This document shows positions 43,935-52,775 of a DNA stretch of 64,000 nucleotides, one piece after another. Location: contig NZ_JAFY01000002.1 of the NCBI RefSeq assembly GCF_000526375.1, positions 186,001 to 250,000 of the forward strand. Direction: 5' to 3'. Every line of letters begins with the position of its first letter. Position 1 is the first letter of the stretch. Position numbers and translations under genes: made by a program. This DNA comes from Aminiphilus circumscriptus DSM 16581. GTDB taxonomy: Bacteria > Synergistota > Synergistia > Synergistales > Aminiphilaceae. A model generated the notes under the pieces. That model did no database searches. It was not told the DNA's origin and saw only the letters and a program-made list of their open reading frames with translations.

Positions 43935-44430
43935 GCGGCATAAGACCTCGTCTGCAATTCTGTCGCAACACCAGCATTTGCAGAAAGTCATGCTCTGTCC
44001 CGCAATGAACACAGGGTATATATGGTTTCTGTATAAGACACCTTCGTTCCTCCTCTACAAATCGTCCGCGGGACTTTTGGCACCCTGGCCGCCCTGGTTA
44101 AGGACATGAGTGTAAATCATGGTGGGCACGATCAGCCGGTTGGATTTTCGCCCGTCAATTCAATTCCGCCTTTTCAAACAATTTCTTATGTGATTCTACC
44201 ACAACACCGCAATCAATCGCAAGCTGATTTTTCACCATTTCCACGTACATGCACGAAGAACGATAAAGTGTGATTGAAAATTGATTCTCCGCGTGAGCGA
44301 GAGTTTTAACGACAAACGGGACAGGGGAGATATCTCCCCTGTCCCGTTTTCTCTACCCTGGCGTAGCATTGCCCCGCCCCCTGGCATGTACTTTCGTCCG
44401 TCCAGCCCGGAAAAATGGATTATGCTCTAA
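43935..44430. other. AT-rich spacer between the split gene and the IS256-type element
   Basis: No gene is supported. Contents seen: a second TATGGTTTCT block near 44021 and the 36-bp palindrome at 44314-44349. Short frames here lack motifs. Confidence 0.5.
44314..44349. terminator. Perfect 36-bp palindrome with flanking A/T runs
   Basis: The 18-bp arms (44314-44331 and 44332-44349; arm begins AAACGGGACAGGGG) are perfectly complementary with no spacer. TTCTCT follows on the plus side. It could act as a bidirectional terminator just outside the IS256-type element. Confidence 0.55.
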
Positions 44431-45797
44431 AGAGTGTGCAAAAAGTGCTTGCGGAGGGGGATTCAAAAAAAGAAGGTCATGGTGTATGTAGGTTGTCTGC
44501 AGCGCACAAGCAACCCTAGCCCTTAGGAGGCGATACACCATGACCGGAAAGAAGCATAGCAGTCGTTTCGCTGGAATGAAAGCCCTTTTCGGGAACGAAA
44601 CGGACGCCCTGAAGACCCTGATGAAGGAAGTGCTGCAAGAAATCCTTGACGGGGAAATGACGGAACTCCTTGGAGCCGAACGACATGAGCGCAACACAGA
44701 ACGTACGGGTTATCGGTCAGGCTACTATACCCGAAGTCTGGTCACGCGAATCGGCAAGCTGGAACTGCGGATTCCCAGAGACCGCAACGGAGAATTCTCC
44801 ACGGCACTGTTCGAGCGTTATCAGCGCAGTGAGAAGGCATTGGTGGCGGCTCTGGCGGAAATGTATGTGCAGGGCGTGTCCACGCGCAAAGTGACGGCGA
44901 TCACCGAGGAATTGTGCGGACATCGTTTTTCCGCGAGCAGCATCAGCGCCATCAACAAAGGTCTCGATGAAGCCCTGTCTCGTTTTGCGAACCGTCCCCT
45001 TGACGAAGAGTACCCGTATTTGATTCTGGATGCTCGCTACGAGAAAGTTCGCGAGAACGGAGTTATCCGTTCCCAGGCGGTACAGATCGCCATCGGAATC
45101 AACCGGGAGGGGCAGCGGCAGATCTTGGCGGTGGAATTGGCTCCCCGTGAAACGGCAAGCAGTTGGAAAGAGTTTCTTCTCGGGCTCAAGCTACGGGGTT
45201 TGCGCGGTGTCGAATTCGTGGTATCCGACGACCACGCAGGACTTCGTTCGGCCATCGGAGAGACCCTGCTCGAAGCATCTTGGCAGCGTTGCTACGTCCA
45301 TTTTCTGCGGAATGCTCTGGATCATCTGCCCCGTAAGGCCGATGACGATTGTCTCCAGGAACTCCGCTGGATCTACGACCGCCGGGACATTATGGAGGCC
45401 CACCGGGATCTGACGTCCTGGATCACCAAATGGCAGAGGAAATATCCGAAGCTTGTTGACTGGGTGGAGGAGAACATAGAGGAGACGCTGACCTTCTACC
45501 GGCTTCCCAGAGCACATCACAAGCATCTGAAGTCAACCAACATGCTGGAACGGCTCAACGAAGAGATCAAGAGAAGGACCCGGGTCGTCCGTATCTTCCC
45601 AAACACCGATGCATGTCAGCGCCTGATACGGGCACTTTGCGTCGAAACCCACGAGGCGTGGCTGGAGTCCAGTCGCTACCTCAACATGGACCTGTTGATC
45701 GAACACAAAAAGGCACTCTTGGAAAAGTGTGGCTAATCGCCGCAGACGGCCGCCAAACACCATGAAAACCTTTTTGCACAACTTGACGCACACAACT
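44431..45797 (+). mobile_element. IS256-family insertion element (intact)
   Basis: Contains one transposase gene. The left end carries AGAGTGTGCAAAAAGTGC; the right end, as complement, carries AAGTTGTGCAAAAAGG. The right boundary at 45797 is set by the point where homology with the old remnant at 1281-1423 stops; the left boundary is approximate. No target duplication was identified. Confidence 0.82.
44540..45736 (+). CDS. IS256-family (mutator-type) transposase
   Basis: Transposase of 398 residues. Family landmarks: EILDGEMTELLGAERHERN near the N-terminus, YLILDARYEKV (first Asp), VVSDDHAGLRSAI (second Asp), and MLERLNEEIKRRTRVVRIFPN (catalytic Glu). AGGAGG precedes the ATG. Full length for the family and apparently functional. 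Confidence 0.95.
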   Translation: MTGKKHSSRFAGMKALFGNETDALKTLMKEVLQEILDGEMTELLGAERHERNTERTGYRSGYYTRSLVTRIGKLELRIPRDRNGEFSTALFERYQRSEKALVAALAEMYVQGVSTRKVTAITEELCGHRFSASSISAINKGLDEALSRFANRPLDEEYPYLILDARYEKVRENGVIRSQAVQIAIGINREGQRQILAVELAPRETASSWKEFLLGLKLRGLRGVEFVVSDDHAGLRSAIGETLLEASWQRCYVHFLRNALDHLPRKADDDCLQELRWIYDRRDIMEAHRDLTSWITKWQRKYPKLVDWVEENIEETLTFYRLPRAHHKHLKSTNMLERLNEEIKRRTRVVRIFPNTDACQRLIRALCVETHEAWLESSRYLNMDLLIEHKKALLEKCG

Positions 45798-45948
45798 GAA
45801 AAATGTCTCCGAAGGAGCCGGAAAAGAGCGGAGACACCATCCTTTTCCCGCTTCGGAACGTTATCGTGGCGTATATCCCCAAAACCGCACGGGCGGAGGC
45901 ACCGCTTCTCTCTTCCTCCCGCTCCGGAACTCCTCTCCGGGAAAAACG

Positions 45949-46539
45949 CTAGCGCATCGCCAGGGCTGCGCCGCGCTCGAAGGCCAGCAGGTTTACGTCC
46001 CTGGCCTTCGGCGGCACGAAGCGCGCCACCAGGTCCTTCCATGCCGCGCCTTCAAGACCGAGAAGGCTCACGAGCGCCCCGAGGAGAACCATGTTCTGCG
46101 ATCTCGGGCTTCCCAGCTCGTTCGCCACCTTCGCCGCCTCGATGACCCGAAGGTTCTCCACCACGGCGGACAGGCTCTCCACGACGTTTTCCGGATAGGT
46201 GGCTTCTCCGGTGAGGACCGGGACGGGATAGATCTCCCTCGGGTCCAGCACGAGAATGCCGCCCTTCCGAAGCCAGGGAAACCACCGGAGCGCCTCCGCC
46301 TTTTCGAAGGCAACAAGGAGATCCGCCTCGCCGGGGCCGATGTTGGGAGCGTAGATCTTGCGTCCGTACTTGATCTGGGTGGAGACGCTGCCGCCGCGCT
46401 GGGCCATGCCGTGGATCTCGGACATTTTCACGTCGTATCCCAGGTCCACGAGCCCCTGGCTGAGGATCTTCGACGTGAGAATCGTTCCCTGACCGCCCAC
46501 ACCCACGAGAAGAATGTTCCGCTCTTCCCTGCCGCTCAT
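45949..46539 (-). CDS. iorB: Indolepyruvate:ferredoxin oxidoreductase, beta subunit
   Basis: Protein of 196 residues with the gamma-type 2-oxoacid oxidoreductase fold: NILLVGVGGQGTILTSKILSQG and KMSEIHGMAQRGGSVSTQIKYG are hallmark segments. With IorA it oxidises aryl pyruvates (from Trp, Phe, Tyr transamination) to aryl-acetyl-CoA, reducing ferredoxin in the cytoplasm. The ATG at 46539 overlaps the iorA stop (ATGA). Confidence 0.93.
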   Translation of the reverse strand: MSGREERNILLVGVGGQGTILTSKILSQGLVDLGYDVKMSEIHGMAQRGGSVSTQIKYGRKIYAPNIGPGEADLLVAFEKAEALRWFPWLRKGGILVLDPREIYPVPVLTGEATYPENVVESLSAVVENLRVIEAAKVANELGSPRSQNMVLLGALVSLLGLEGAAWKDLVARFVPPKARDVNLLAFERGAALAMR

Positions 46540-48326
46540 CGCGCGCTCCCTCCCTTCCGGATCGCCCCGAAGGGGCACACCTGCATGCAGAGGCCGCATC
46601 CCGTGCAGAGCACGGGATCGTCGATGACGATCCGCCCCTCCTTGGAGGCGATGGCGGGGCAACCGATCTTGAGACATTGCCGGCACTGGCGGCACAATTC
46701 CTGATCGACCTCGCACCACTGCCCCTCGAAGGATTTGGCCACGTCCTTGAGAAGCACGCAGGGACGGCGCGACACGATGACGAAGGGTCCCTGGGCGGCG
46801 ATGGCCTCGTCCATGGCCGCTCCCGTCGCCGCAAGATCCAGGGGATCCACCACGCGGATCCGCTCTTCCGGAAGTCCCGTGGCCTTGACGAGCGCCACCA
46901 CATCCACGGGAACCACCTCGTTGCCCATGAGGTCCCGGGCCGTCCCCGGCGTTTCCTGGTGCCCCGTCATGGCGGTGATGCGGTTGTCGAGGATGCAACA
47001 GCAGACGTTGGCCCCCAGGTGCACCGCGTCCACAAGGCCCGGAATACCCGAGTGAAAGAAGGTGGAATCCCCCAGGATGGCAAAGACTTTTCTCGCGTCG
47101 CCGCGTTGGGCGAGGGCTCTCGAAAAGCCGATGGCGGAGGAGAAGGAGGACCCCATGCAGATGGAATAGTCGAACCCCTCCAGGGGCGGATTGACCCCAA
47201 GGCCGTAACAACCGATGTCCCCGACGCCCACCACGGATTTTTTCCGTCTGCCCAGGGCCGCATAGAAGCCGCGATGGGGACAGCCCGCGCAGAGCACGGG
47301 CGGGCGGGGCGGGGCGACGGGAAGCGCGGGGGCATCTTCTTTTTGCCCGGCCGGAGACGGCTGGGGCAGAAAGGCGGCGCGGAGAATGCCCGCGTCGAGT
47401 TCGCCGCAGAGGGGGACCAGTTCCTTGCCGATGCAGTCGAATCCGAGGAGTCGGACCTTCGTCTCCAGGTAGGGTTCTCCCTCCTCGATGACGTAAAGCC
47501 GCGACACCGAGCGGGCGAAGGTGCGGATCAGCTTCGACGGCAGGGGGAAGGTGAGCCCCAGCTTGAGATAGCTCGCTCCGTCACCGAAAACCTCCCGGGC
47601 ATGCTGGTAGGCGATGCCGCTGGTGATGATCCCCACTTCCCGGGAGGCGCCCCATTCGATGCGGTTGAGAGGCGACGTGTTCGCGTATTCCTCCAGGGCG
47701 AGGAGTTTTTCCTCCACAAGGCGATGCCGCACCCGGGCCACGGTGGGCAGCAGGGCGAACTTGCCCGTATTGCGCACGTAGGGCTTCATCGCCGGATCCC
47801 GGGGAACTCCGGGCACGACGAGGCTCTTGGAATGGCACACCCGGGTGGTCATGCGGAAGAGCACCGGCGTGTCGAAGGCCTCGCTCAGGTCGAAGGCGGC
47901 ACGGATGTACGTGCGGCACTCTTCGCTGTCCGAGGGTTCCACCATGGCCACCTTGGCCAGGGGCGCGTAGAGGCGATTGTCCTGTTCGTTCTGGGAGCTG
48001 TGGCATCCGGGATCGTCGGCGCTCACCACCACGAGCCCTCCGTTCACCCCCGCGTATCCCATGGAGAGCAGCGGGTCCGCCGCCACGTTGAGCCCCACGT
48101 GCTTCATGGCCGCCAGCGCCCGGGCGCCGCCGATGCTCGCCCCCAGGGCGATCTCCAGAGCCACCTTTTCGTTGCTTCCCCACTGGCACCACACGTTTTC
48201 GTACCGGGCCAGGTTCTCCAGAATCTCCGTGCTCGGCGTCCCCGGATAGGCCGCCGCAACGGCGCATCCCGCTTCAAAGGCGCCTCTCGCCACCGCCTCG
48301 TCGCCGCTCAACAGAACAGGCTTCAT
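46536..48326 (-). CDS. iorA: Indolepyruvate:ferredoxin oxidoreductase, alpha subunit
   Basis: Protein of 596 residues. The N-terminal part is a pyrimidine-binding domain (AAAYPGTPSTEIL), the middle a thiamine-diphosphate domain (GDIGCYGLG, GDSTFFHSG), and the C-terminus carries two 4Fe-4S motifs (CRQCRQCLKIGCP and CTGCGLCMQVCP). Together these define IorA. Its role is energy-yielding breakdown of aromatic amino acids in anaerobes. The ATG at 48326 follows GGAGGG. A PdhR-like operator and promoter lie upstream. Confidence 0.95.
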   Translation of the reverse strand: MKPVLLSGDEAVARGAFEAGCAVAAAYPGTPSTEILENLARYENVWCQWGSNEKVALEIALGASIGGARALAAMKHVGLNVAADPLLSMGYAGVNGGLVVVSADDPGCHSSQNEQDNRLYAPLAKVAMVEPSDSEECRTYIRAAFDLSEAFDTPVLFRMTTRVCHSKSLVVPGVPRDPAMKPYVRNTGKFALLPTVARVRHRLVEEKLLALEEYANTSPLNRIEWGASREVGIITSGIAYQHAREVFGDGASYLKLGLTFPLPSKLIRTFARSVSRLYVIEEGEPYLETKVRLLGFDCIGKELVPLCGELDAGILRAAFLPQPSPAGQKEDAPALPVAPPRPPVLCAGCPHRGFYAALGRRKKSVVGVGDIGCYGLGVNPPLEGFDYSICMGSSFSSAIGFSRALAQRGDARKVFAILGDSTFFHSGIPGLVDAVHLGANVCCCILDNRITAMTGHQETPGTARDLMGNEVVPVDVVALVKATGLPEERIRVVDPLDLAATGAAMDEAIAAQGPFVIVSRRPCVLLKDVAKSFEGQWCEVDQELCRQCRQCLKIGCPAIASKEGRIVIDDPVLCTGCGLCMQVCPFGAIRKGGSAR

Positions 48327-48446
48327 GATGCCCTCCTCTCCTCCCTTCCGAACAGGCACGCCGCGGCACCGTTTCGCTCCTGCCCCGCGGCTCCATACGC
48401 ACGTGCAAAGGGATGCACCACCGGCACAAAAAAGCCGGCCCTGCGC

Positions 48447-48463
48447 AACTGGTCTTACCAGTT
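48447..48463. promoter_or_regulatory. PdhR/FadR-type GntR operator of iorAB
   Basis: On the minus strand AACTGGTAAGACCAGTT is a perfect inverted repeat (7-bp arms, 3-bp centre) nearly identical to the known PdhR site consensus AATTGGTAAGACCAATT. It falls about +4 to +20 of the predicted iorAB transcript. Confidence 0.7.
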
Positions 48464-48473
48464 AGACAGGACC

Positions 48474-48502
48474 AGCCTACAAAAAACCGCGAGGCGTGTC
48501 AA
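48474..48502 (-). promoter_or_regulatory. iorAB promoter
   Basis: TTGACA (48497-48502) and TAGGCT (48474-48479) on the minus strand are 17 bp apart. The -35 box overlaps the stop codon region of arsM. The operator at 48447-48463 begins just after the expected start point. Confidence 0.6.
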
Positions 48503-49329
48503 GACGGCGCTCCACCCGTTCCTTTTCGCGCCGTCACGAGAGCGCTTCCGGCAGCGCCGTCCACCATGGGGAGTTCCTCCGGGGAGAGGTCCGGAAACAG
48601 CTCCCGGGCCTCCTCGGGCGAGAAGGAATAGACCTTCGTGACCCGCACGTCCCCGTCGTCGAATCCGGCGCGGCGAATTTTGCGCTCGAACTCCTCCGCG
48701 GAAAGCGCCCCGGCGATGCACCCCGTCCAGGCGGCGACACTCCGGTGCACCGCCGGAGGAAGAGCGCGGAGAAGCACCACGTCGGAGATGGCGACGCGCC
48801 CGCCTCTCCGGAGCACCCGGAACACTTCGGCCAGCACGCGGTCCTTGTCCGGGGAAAGGTTCACCACGCAGTTGGAAATCACCAGATCGACGCTCTCGTC
48901 GGGGAGCGGAATCTCCTCCATATGCCCCTTCAGAAAGGTGACGTTCTCCAGCCCGGCTCTGCGTCGGTTCCGCTCCGCCTCGGAGAGCATCTCCTCCGTC
49001 ATGTCCAGGCCGTACACCCGCCCCGTCGGTCCCACCTTGACCGCCGCGAGCAGCACATCCAGCCCCGCCCCGCTCCCCAGATCGAGCACGGTCTCCCCGG
49101 GCCGCAGCGACGCAATGGCCGTGGGATTGCCGCATCCGAAGGTGGGAATCTCCATGTTCTGCAACAGGTCGGGCAGATCCTCCGGAAAATAGTTTCCTCC
49201 GGTGATGGCGTCGCACCCGCCTCCGGAACCGGTGCCGCAGCCGCTCCTTCCGCCGCAGCACGCATGCCCGCTTCTGGCCGAAATGGCCGCCGCATATTTC
49301 TTTCGCACGTCCTCCCGGATGTCGCTCAT
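48499..49329 (-). CDS. arsM: Arsenite S-adenosylmethionine methyltransferase
   Basis: Methyltransferase of 276 residues. The SAM site is VLDLGSGAGLDVLLAA, and the conserved cysteines expected for arsenite binding are present (HACCGG in the N-terminal Cys/Gly-rich segment, SNCVVNLSPDKDRV, WTGCIAGAL). It would methylate As(III) to less toxic or volatile forms in the cytoplasm. AGGAGG lies a little far (about 12 nt) from the ATG. The MarR gene lies upstream on the same strand and probably shares its promoter. Confidence 0.92.
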   Translation of the reverse strand: MSDIREDVRKKYAAAISARSGHACCGGRSGCGTGSGGGCDAITGGNYFPEDLPDLLQNMEIPTFGCGNPTAIASLRPGETVLDLGSGAGLDVLLAAVKVGPTGRVYGLDMTEEMLSEAERNRRRAGLENVTFLKGHMEEIPLPDESVDLVISNCVVNLSPDKDRVLAEVFRVLRRGGRVAISDVVLLRALPPAVHRSVAAWTGCIAGALSAEEFERKIRRAGFDDGDVRVTKVYSFSPEEARELFPDLSPEELPMVDGAAGSALVTARKGTGGAPS

Positions 49330-49520
49330 CGTCGCACGTCGCCTCCTCGAATGGTCTTCCCTATTTCAGCGTTCCGGCATTCCGGCGCTCCCGCATGCGC
49401 ACAGATTGCCGCAATGCCGACGCCCTCCGTTCCTCTGGCCGTTCTTTGTGCGCAGGACGAAACGTTTTTCCCGAGAGGGTAACAGGGAGACGGAGGTGTC
49501 CGCCACGCACGAAGGAAGAG

Positions 49521-49970
49521 CTACCTGCATTCTCGGGAAGCGGCGTTTTCCAGCGACGCCGCCAGCAGCTCCAATCCGGAGAAGACCTTTTGCCGCTCCG
49601 CCTCCGCGAGGGTGCGGAGAGCCGAACCGAGCCACTCGTCCATGTTCCGCTCCACGCCACCCACCAGCGCCTCGCCTTGCCGGGAGAGCGAAAGCGTCAC
49701 ATACCGGCGATCCTCCGGCGACGCCTCCCGCACAAGCAATCCATCGTTCACCAGCCCATCCACCAGGCGGCTCACGGTGCTGCGATCCAGCAACAGCCGT
49801 TCCGCCAGCTCGGACAGGGATAACCCCGGAGAACCCGCAACTTCCAGCAGTGCATGACACTGGGCGAGGCTCACGCCACAACACCGGGCCTCCTCGCGAT
49901 CCAGCACGCCCAGAAGACGCAGGAGCTGCCGCAGATCCCTCCGAAGTCGTCGCACATCCTCTCCGCTCAT
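49521..49970 (-). CDS. MarR-family transcriptional regulator
   Basis: Regulator of 149 residues with a winged helix (LSELAERLLLDRSTVSRLVDGLVNDGLLVREASPEDRRYVTLSLS), flanked by dimerisation helices. Cysteines occur at EEARCCGV and near the C-terminus and could sense metal or redox state, but this is speculative. GGGGGGA precedes the ATG at 49970. It lies upstream of arsM by 190 bp on the same strand; control of arsM is inferred from position. Confidence 0.88.
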   Translation of the reverse strand: MSGEDVRRLRRDLRQLLRLLGVLDREEARCCGVSLAQCHALLEVAGSPGLSLSELAERLLLDRSTVSRLVDGLVNDGLLVREASPEDRRYVTLSLSRQGEALVGGVERNMDEWLGSALRTLAEAERQKVFSGLELLAASLENAASRECR

Positions 49971-50051
49971 GTCGTCCCCCCTTTTCGCCACATGGACGAT
50001 ACTCCCTGCGCTCCCGCAAGCTGTGCACCACACTCTTTTCGTGTTTCATCT

Positions 50052-50080
50052 ATTGTAAAATGCAACTATTGTTTTTGCAA
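50052..50080 (-). promoter_or_regulatory. Promoter of the marR-arsM unit with overlapping inverted repeat
   Basis: TTGCAA (50075-50080) and TACAAT (50052-50057) on the minus strand are 17 bp apart, a near-consensus promoter. The repeated TTGCA/TGCAA blocks inside could be the MarR operator. Confidence 0.65.
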
Positions 50081-50757
50081 TATGACTCATTCCAAAAACC
50101 GAGGACGCTCGTTTGAGCCGAGGGCGTTTTTGCCGCACCGAAAGGAACTGTCGAAAGAGGACACCCAAAGAACATTTACGGAAGAGGCGAGGCAAGAGGA
50201 GGAGGGAGGGAAGGGGAACAGAGAGGAAAGCAAAGACGAAACAAAGCCCCGCAAAGAAAAAAGGAATCTCTGAATAAGGCTGCGTCAGCCCCGCAGGGCG
50301 CCTCGCAGAGCCTGACGCGACCCGAGTCAAGGAAAAGCGAAAGGTCTTTCTTCAGAGCTTCCAAAAAAAAAGAAGAGCATGAGGCGAAACGGAAAAGGGC
50401 CGCAAAGGACGTCACCCTCTGTAAAATGGAGTGAATTTCCGCGTCAAACGCAACAAAGACCGCGAACCAATGGAGAGCACACCCCGAGAAAAAACAGAGA
50501 GGGCCATGGCGAGTCTTTCGCGGCGATAGCGTCACTCCAACCGCCCGCTCGCGGCGAGGATCCTTCGGCGTCCGCTTGTTACGGCATTCCTGCCGCGACG
50601 ACCCAGGGCATCCCGCAACAACCGGTTGCAACAGGTCGCCTTTCAGGTCGTCCGTCCGGTTTTGAGGACGCGGCCTGACCGTTTCTTTTGCAACTGTTTT
50701 TTCGTTTGGTCGAGGAGGCGCAGGGACGACACGCTCCCTGCAGCCGTTTGCCCGAAA
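50081..50757. other. Intergenic region with a purine-rich tract, no gene recognised
   Basis: Roughly 50180-50270 is strongly purine-rich on the plus strand. GCAGGGA/TCCCTGC (50720-50741) makes a 7-bp stem just after the ParA stop. Open frames exist but show neither ribosome-binding sites nor motifs. Confidence 0.5.
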
Positions 50758-51480
50758 TCACTTCCCGAGGATCCGGGCCGCCACGGCGCGGTATTCCTCC
50801 CGGCGGTCCCTGTGCACTCCCGTCCACCAGGGGCGCCGCTGCTCCACGTTCTCCACGACGCGGTTCGCCCGGGGCAGCACGCCCAAAACGCCGTACCGCT
50901 CCTGCACGGTCTCGGTGAGTTCCCGGTGGGTGGTGATGCGTCGGTCGTACAGGGTCACCACCACGTCAAAGCGGTTTTCAAGCTCCGGCTTCGTGGCGGC
51001 GACGAAGGAGGCCACCGCTTCGATGCCCGAGAGGGCGAAGGAGCTGGGATTCACGGGAACGAGAACCCGGTCTGCGGCGAGAAGTGCCGCCTGAGCCCAG
51101 CGCGAGAGGGAGGGAGGCGTGTCCACGAGGATCAGGTCGTGCTCCTTCCGCACAAGGGCGACGGCCTCGCTCAGGGCTTTGAGGCGGAACTCCCGCTCGT
51201 AGAGTTTGCCCGTGGAGACGATGAGAGCAAGGCGCCCGTCACCGTCCCACCAGGAGGGCACGACGGCGCGTTCCACGGTTCCGGCGGGAAACTGGAGCAC
51301 ATCCGCCACCGTGGCGGACACCTTTTCCACGGCGCCGAGCGCGGCGGACATGTTTCCCTGGGGATCCATGTCCACGCAGAGCACCCGCTTTCCCGAGCGA
51401 GCCGCTTCCTCGGCCAAAATGGCCGCCAGCACGGTTTTTCCCACCCCACCCTTGTTGTTGACGACGACCAGAACGCTCAC
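50758..51480 (-). CDS. ParA/Soj-family ATPase
   Basis: Protein of 240 residues with the deviant Walker A NKGGVGKT near residue 9, VDMDPQGN, and LILVDTPPS. Such ATPases drive DNA or protein-cargo positioning. No ParB or centromere-like repeats are nearby, so it is an orphan ParA; cargo is unknown. The GTG start at 51480 follows AGGGGAG. Confidence 0.9.
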   Translation of the reverse strand: MSVLVVVNNKGGVGKTVLAAILAEEAARSGKRVLCVDMDPQGNMSAALGAVEKVSATVADVLQFPAGTVERAVVPSWWDGDGRLALIVSTGKLYEREFRLKALSEAVALVRKEHDLILVDTPPSLSRWAQAALLAADRVLVPVNPSSFALSGIEAVASFVAATKPELENRFDVVVTLYDRRITTHRELTETVQERYGVLGVLPRANRVVENVEQRRPWWTGVHRDRREEYRAVAARILGK

Positions 51481-51606
51481 GTCGCTTCTCCCCTCCTTCT
51501 GTCACTCCGACGAGCACCGTTCCCGTCTCGGGGATTTCTGTCGGCATGCCGCTTCACATTCGCTCCATTGTATCGCACAAGAGCCTGGGACACGCTCGCC
51601 CGAGCG

Positions 51607-51966
51607 TCAGAAAAGCTTGCCGCCGATCTTCGCCTCCACCGCGGGAGTGATGAAGGTGGCCTCGCCGCTCTCCGCCTTGGGGTACTGCACTCCCAGGATG
51701 AGCACCTCCGACAGGGTCTCCCCCACTCTGCGGGGCTCGAAGTTGAGCACCCCCAGAACAAGTTTCCCCTTCAGCTCCTCCGGCGCATGCTGGGTGAAAC
51801 GTCCCACGCTGGTGCGCACCCCGAACTTGCCGAAATCGACGGTGAGTTTGTAAGCCCTCTTCGGCGACGAGGGCTCCTCCTCCACGGTCACCACTCGTCC
51901 GAGGCGTATTTCCAGAAGGTCGAAGGTGGATTCCTTGTCCACCCGGGGTTTCGTCTGCTCCGGCAT
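51607..51966 (-). CDS. csaA: CsaA-like tRNA-binding-domain protein
   Basis: Small protein of 119 residues forming one OB-fold tRNA-binding domain: DLLEIRLGRVV, KLTVDFGKFGVRTSVGRF, LVLGVLNFEPRRVG, SEVLILGVQYP. CsaA proteins are proposed to act as chaperones or tRNA binders. GGAG lies about 9 nt before the ATG at 51966. It follows the frameshifted zinc-ribbon gene on the same strand. Confidence 0.87.
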   Translation of the reverse strand: MPEQTKPRVDKESTFDLLEIRLGRVVTVEEEPSSPKRAYKLTVDFGKFGVRTSVGRFTQHAPEELKGKLVLGVLNFEPRRVGETLSEVLILGVQYPKAESGEATFITPAVEAKIGGKLF

Positions 51967-51990
51967 GTGGCACGCTCCTTTCCGGTGGTC

Positions 51991-52019
51991 CCGACAGTTT
52001 CGACAGTTCCGACAGTTCC
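51991..52019. repeat. Nine-bp tandem repeat
   Basis: CGACAGTTT, CGACAGTTC and CGACAGTTC follow one another between csaA and the zinc-ribbon remnant. In the remnant's frame they encode the repeated ELS-ELS-KLS segment. The cause may be replication slippage. Confidence 0.6.
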
Positions 52020-52323
52020 GGCGCTTTTTTCGCCCTGTTCGACCAGTCGCTCTTTTTCCAGCGCTTCAGCTCGGGCATGACCTGCGTCATGAGGGAACGG
52101 GGCTGCACCTCGGGCACGATGCCATGCCCGTTCATGATGGTCACGCATTTGTCGATCATCTGCTCCATCGAAATGTCCGGTTCGGTGAAAACCCCACCCG
52201 CATAGCACCAACAACAGTAGTCGTCGATGCGGAACCCGACGCGGCGGTACCGAAATCCTCAGGCTTCTCCAGCGGCATGCCACAACGCTGGCAGAACGGC
52301 CCGTTGGACATTGCCTCGCTCAT
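52000..52323 (-). pseudogene. Zinc-ribbon protein gene with a one-base frameshift
   Basis: From the ATG at 52323 (AGGAGGG upstream) the frame reads FCQRCGMPLEKPEDFGT, then leaves the family sequence near 52232. Adding one C there restores RIDDYCCWCYAGGVFTEPDISMEQM and IDKCVTIMNGHGIVPE, the rest of a known small zinc-ribbon family. As written it is broken; a sequencing error is equally possible. The restored frame does not stop cleanly before csaA. Confidence 0.65.
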
Positions 52324-52775
52324 GACAGATCCCTCCTTCGGAATGACCGGATGCAACAGGCGCTGCATTTTCTGCATTGTAGCAGAGGAAGGAGTCCCGT
52401 CCAGAGCCACGCTCTTCACTCGTAAAGGCATGCCTTCGCGTTTCTCCGAAAAATGGAGGTACGAAACGATGTTTTTTCGCTACAATAAAACCATTCGAAG
52501 AAAAGCGTTCATTTTTGAGTTCTGCACCGGTTTGTTCAAGAGAGCTCGTCCGGACTTTTCGTCCCTGGAGCTACCAAAGCGGGCACCAGAGGACGACAAC
52601 GGTTTCTGCAGCACGGAATGCACACTTCCGGAACAAGAAGAGACACCCGAACCTTCTCCTGGTTTCCAAAGGAACTTGCGCGGAAGACGGGCGGAGGAAG
52701 AGCGAGAACAGACGCAAGAGGACGGAAAAAGACCGGAACCGCGGAACGCGAGTTGGAAAGGAGCGCGAACAGAGA
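52324..52775. other. Intergenic, possible promoter only
   Basis: A TACAAT at 52481-52486 could be the -10 of the downstream dehydratase gene, but no good -35 is found. No gene is supported. Confidence 0.4.

Noticed and set aside
33766-45797. Prophage or integrative element
   Set aside because: No integrase of the tyrosine or serine type, no tRNA attachment site, and no structural or conjugation genes; only insertion sequences and cargo fragments are present.
46677-48641. 654-residue plus-strand frame opposite iorA
   Set aside because: Antisense to iorA, no ribosome-binding site or family motifs, His/Arg/Gly-rich composition typical of shadow frames.
50081-50757. tRNA or structured RNA in the GCAGGGC/CTGCG-rich stretch near 50280-50320
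   Set aside because: Local hairpins can be drawn, but no cloverleaf, anticodon arm or known RNA motif fits.
50758-51480. Plasmid partition locus
   Set aside because: ParA stands alone without ParB or centromere-like repeats, and surrounding genes are chromosomal in character.
50626-52080. 484-residue plus-strand frame over parA and csaA
   Set aside because: Antisense to two recognisable genes; no motif.
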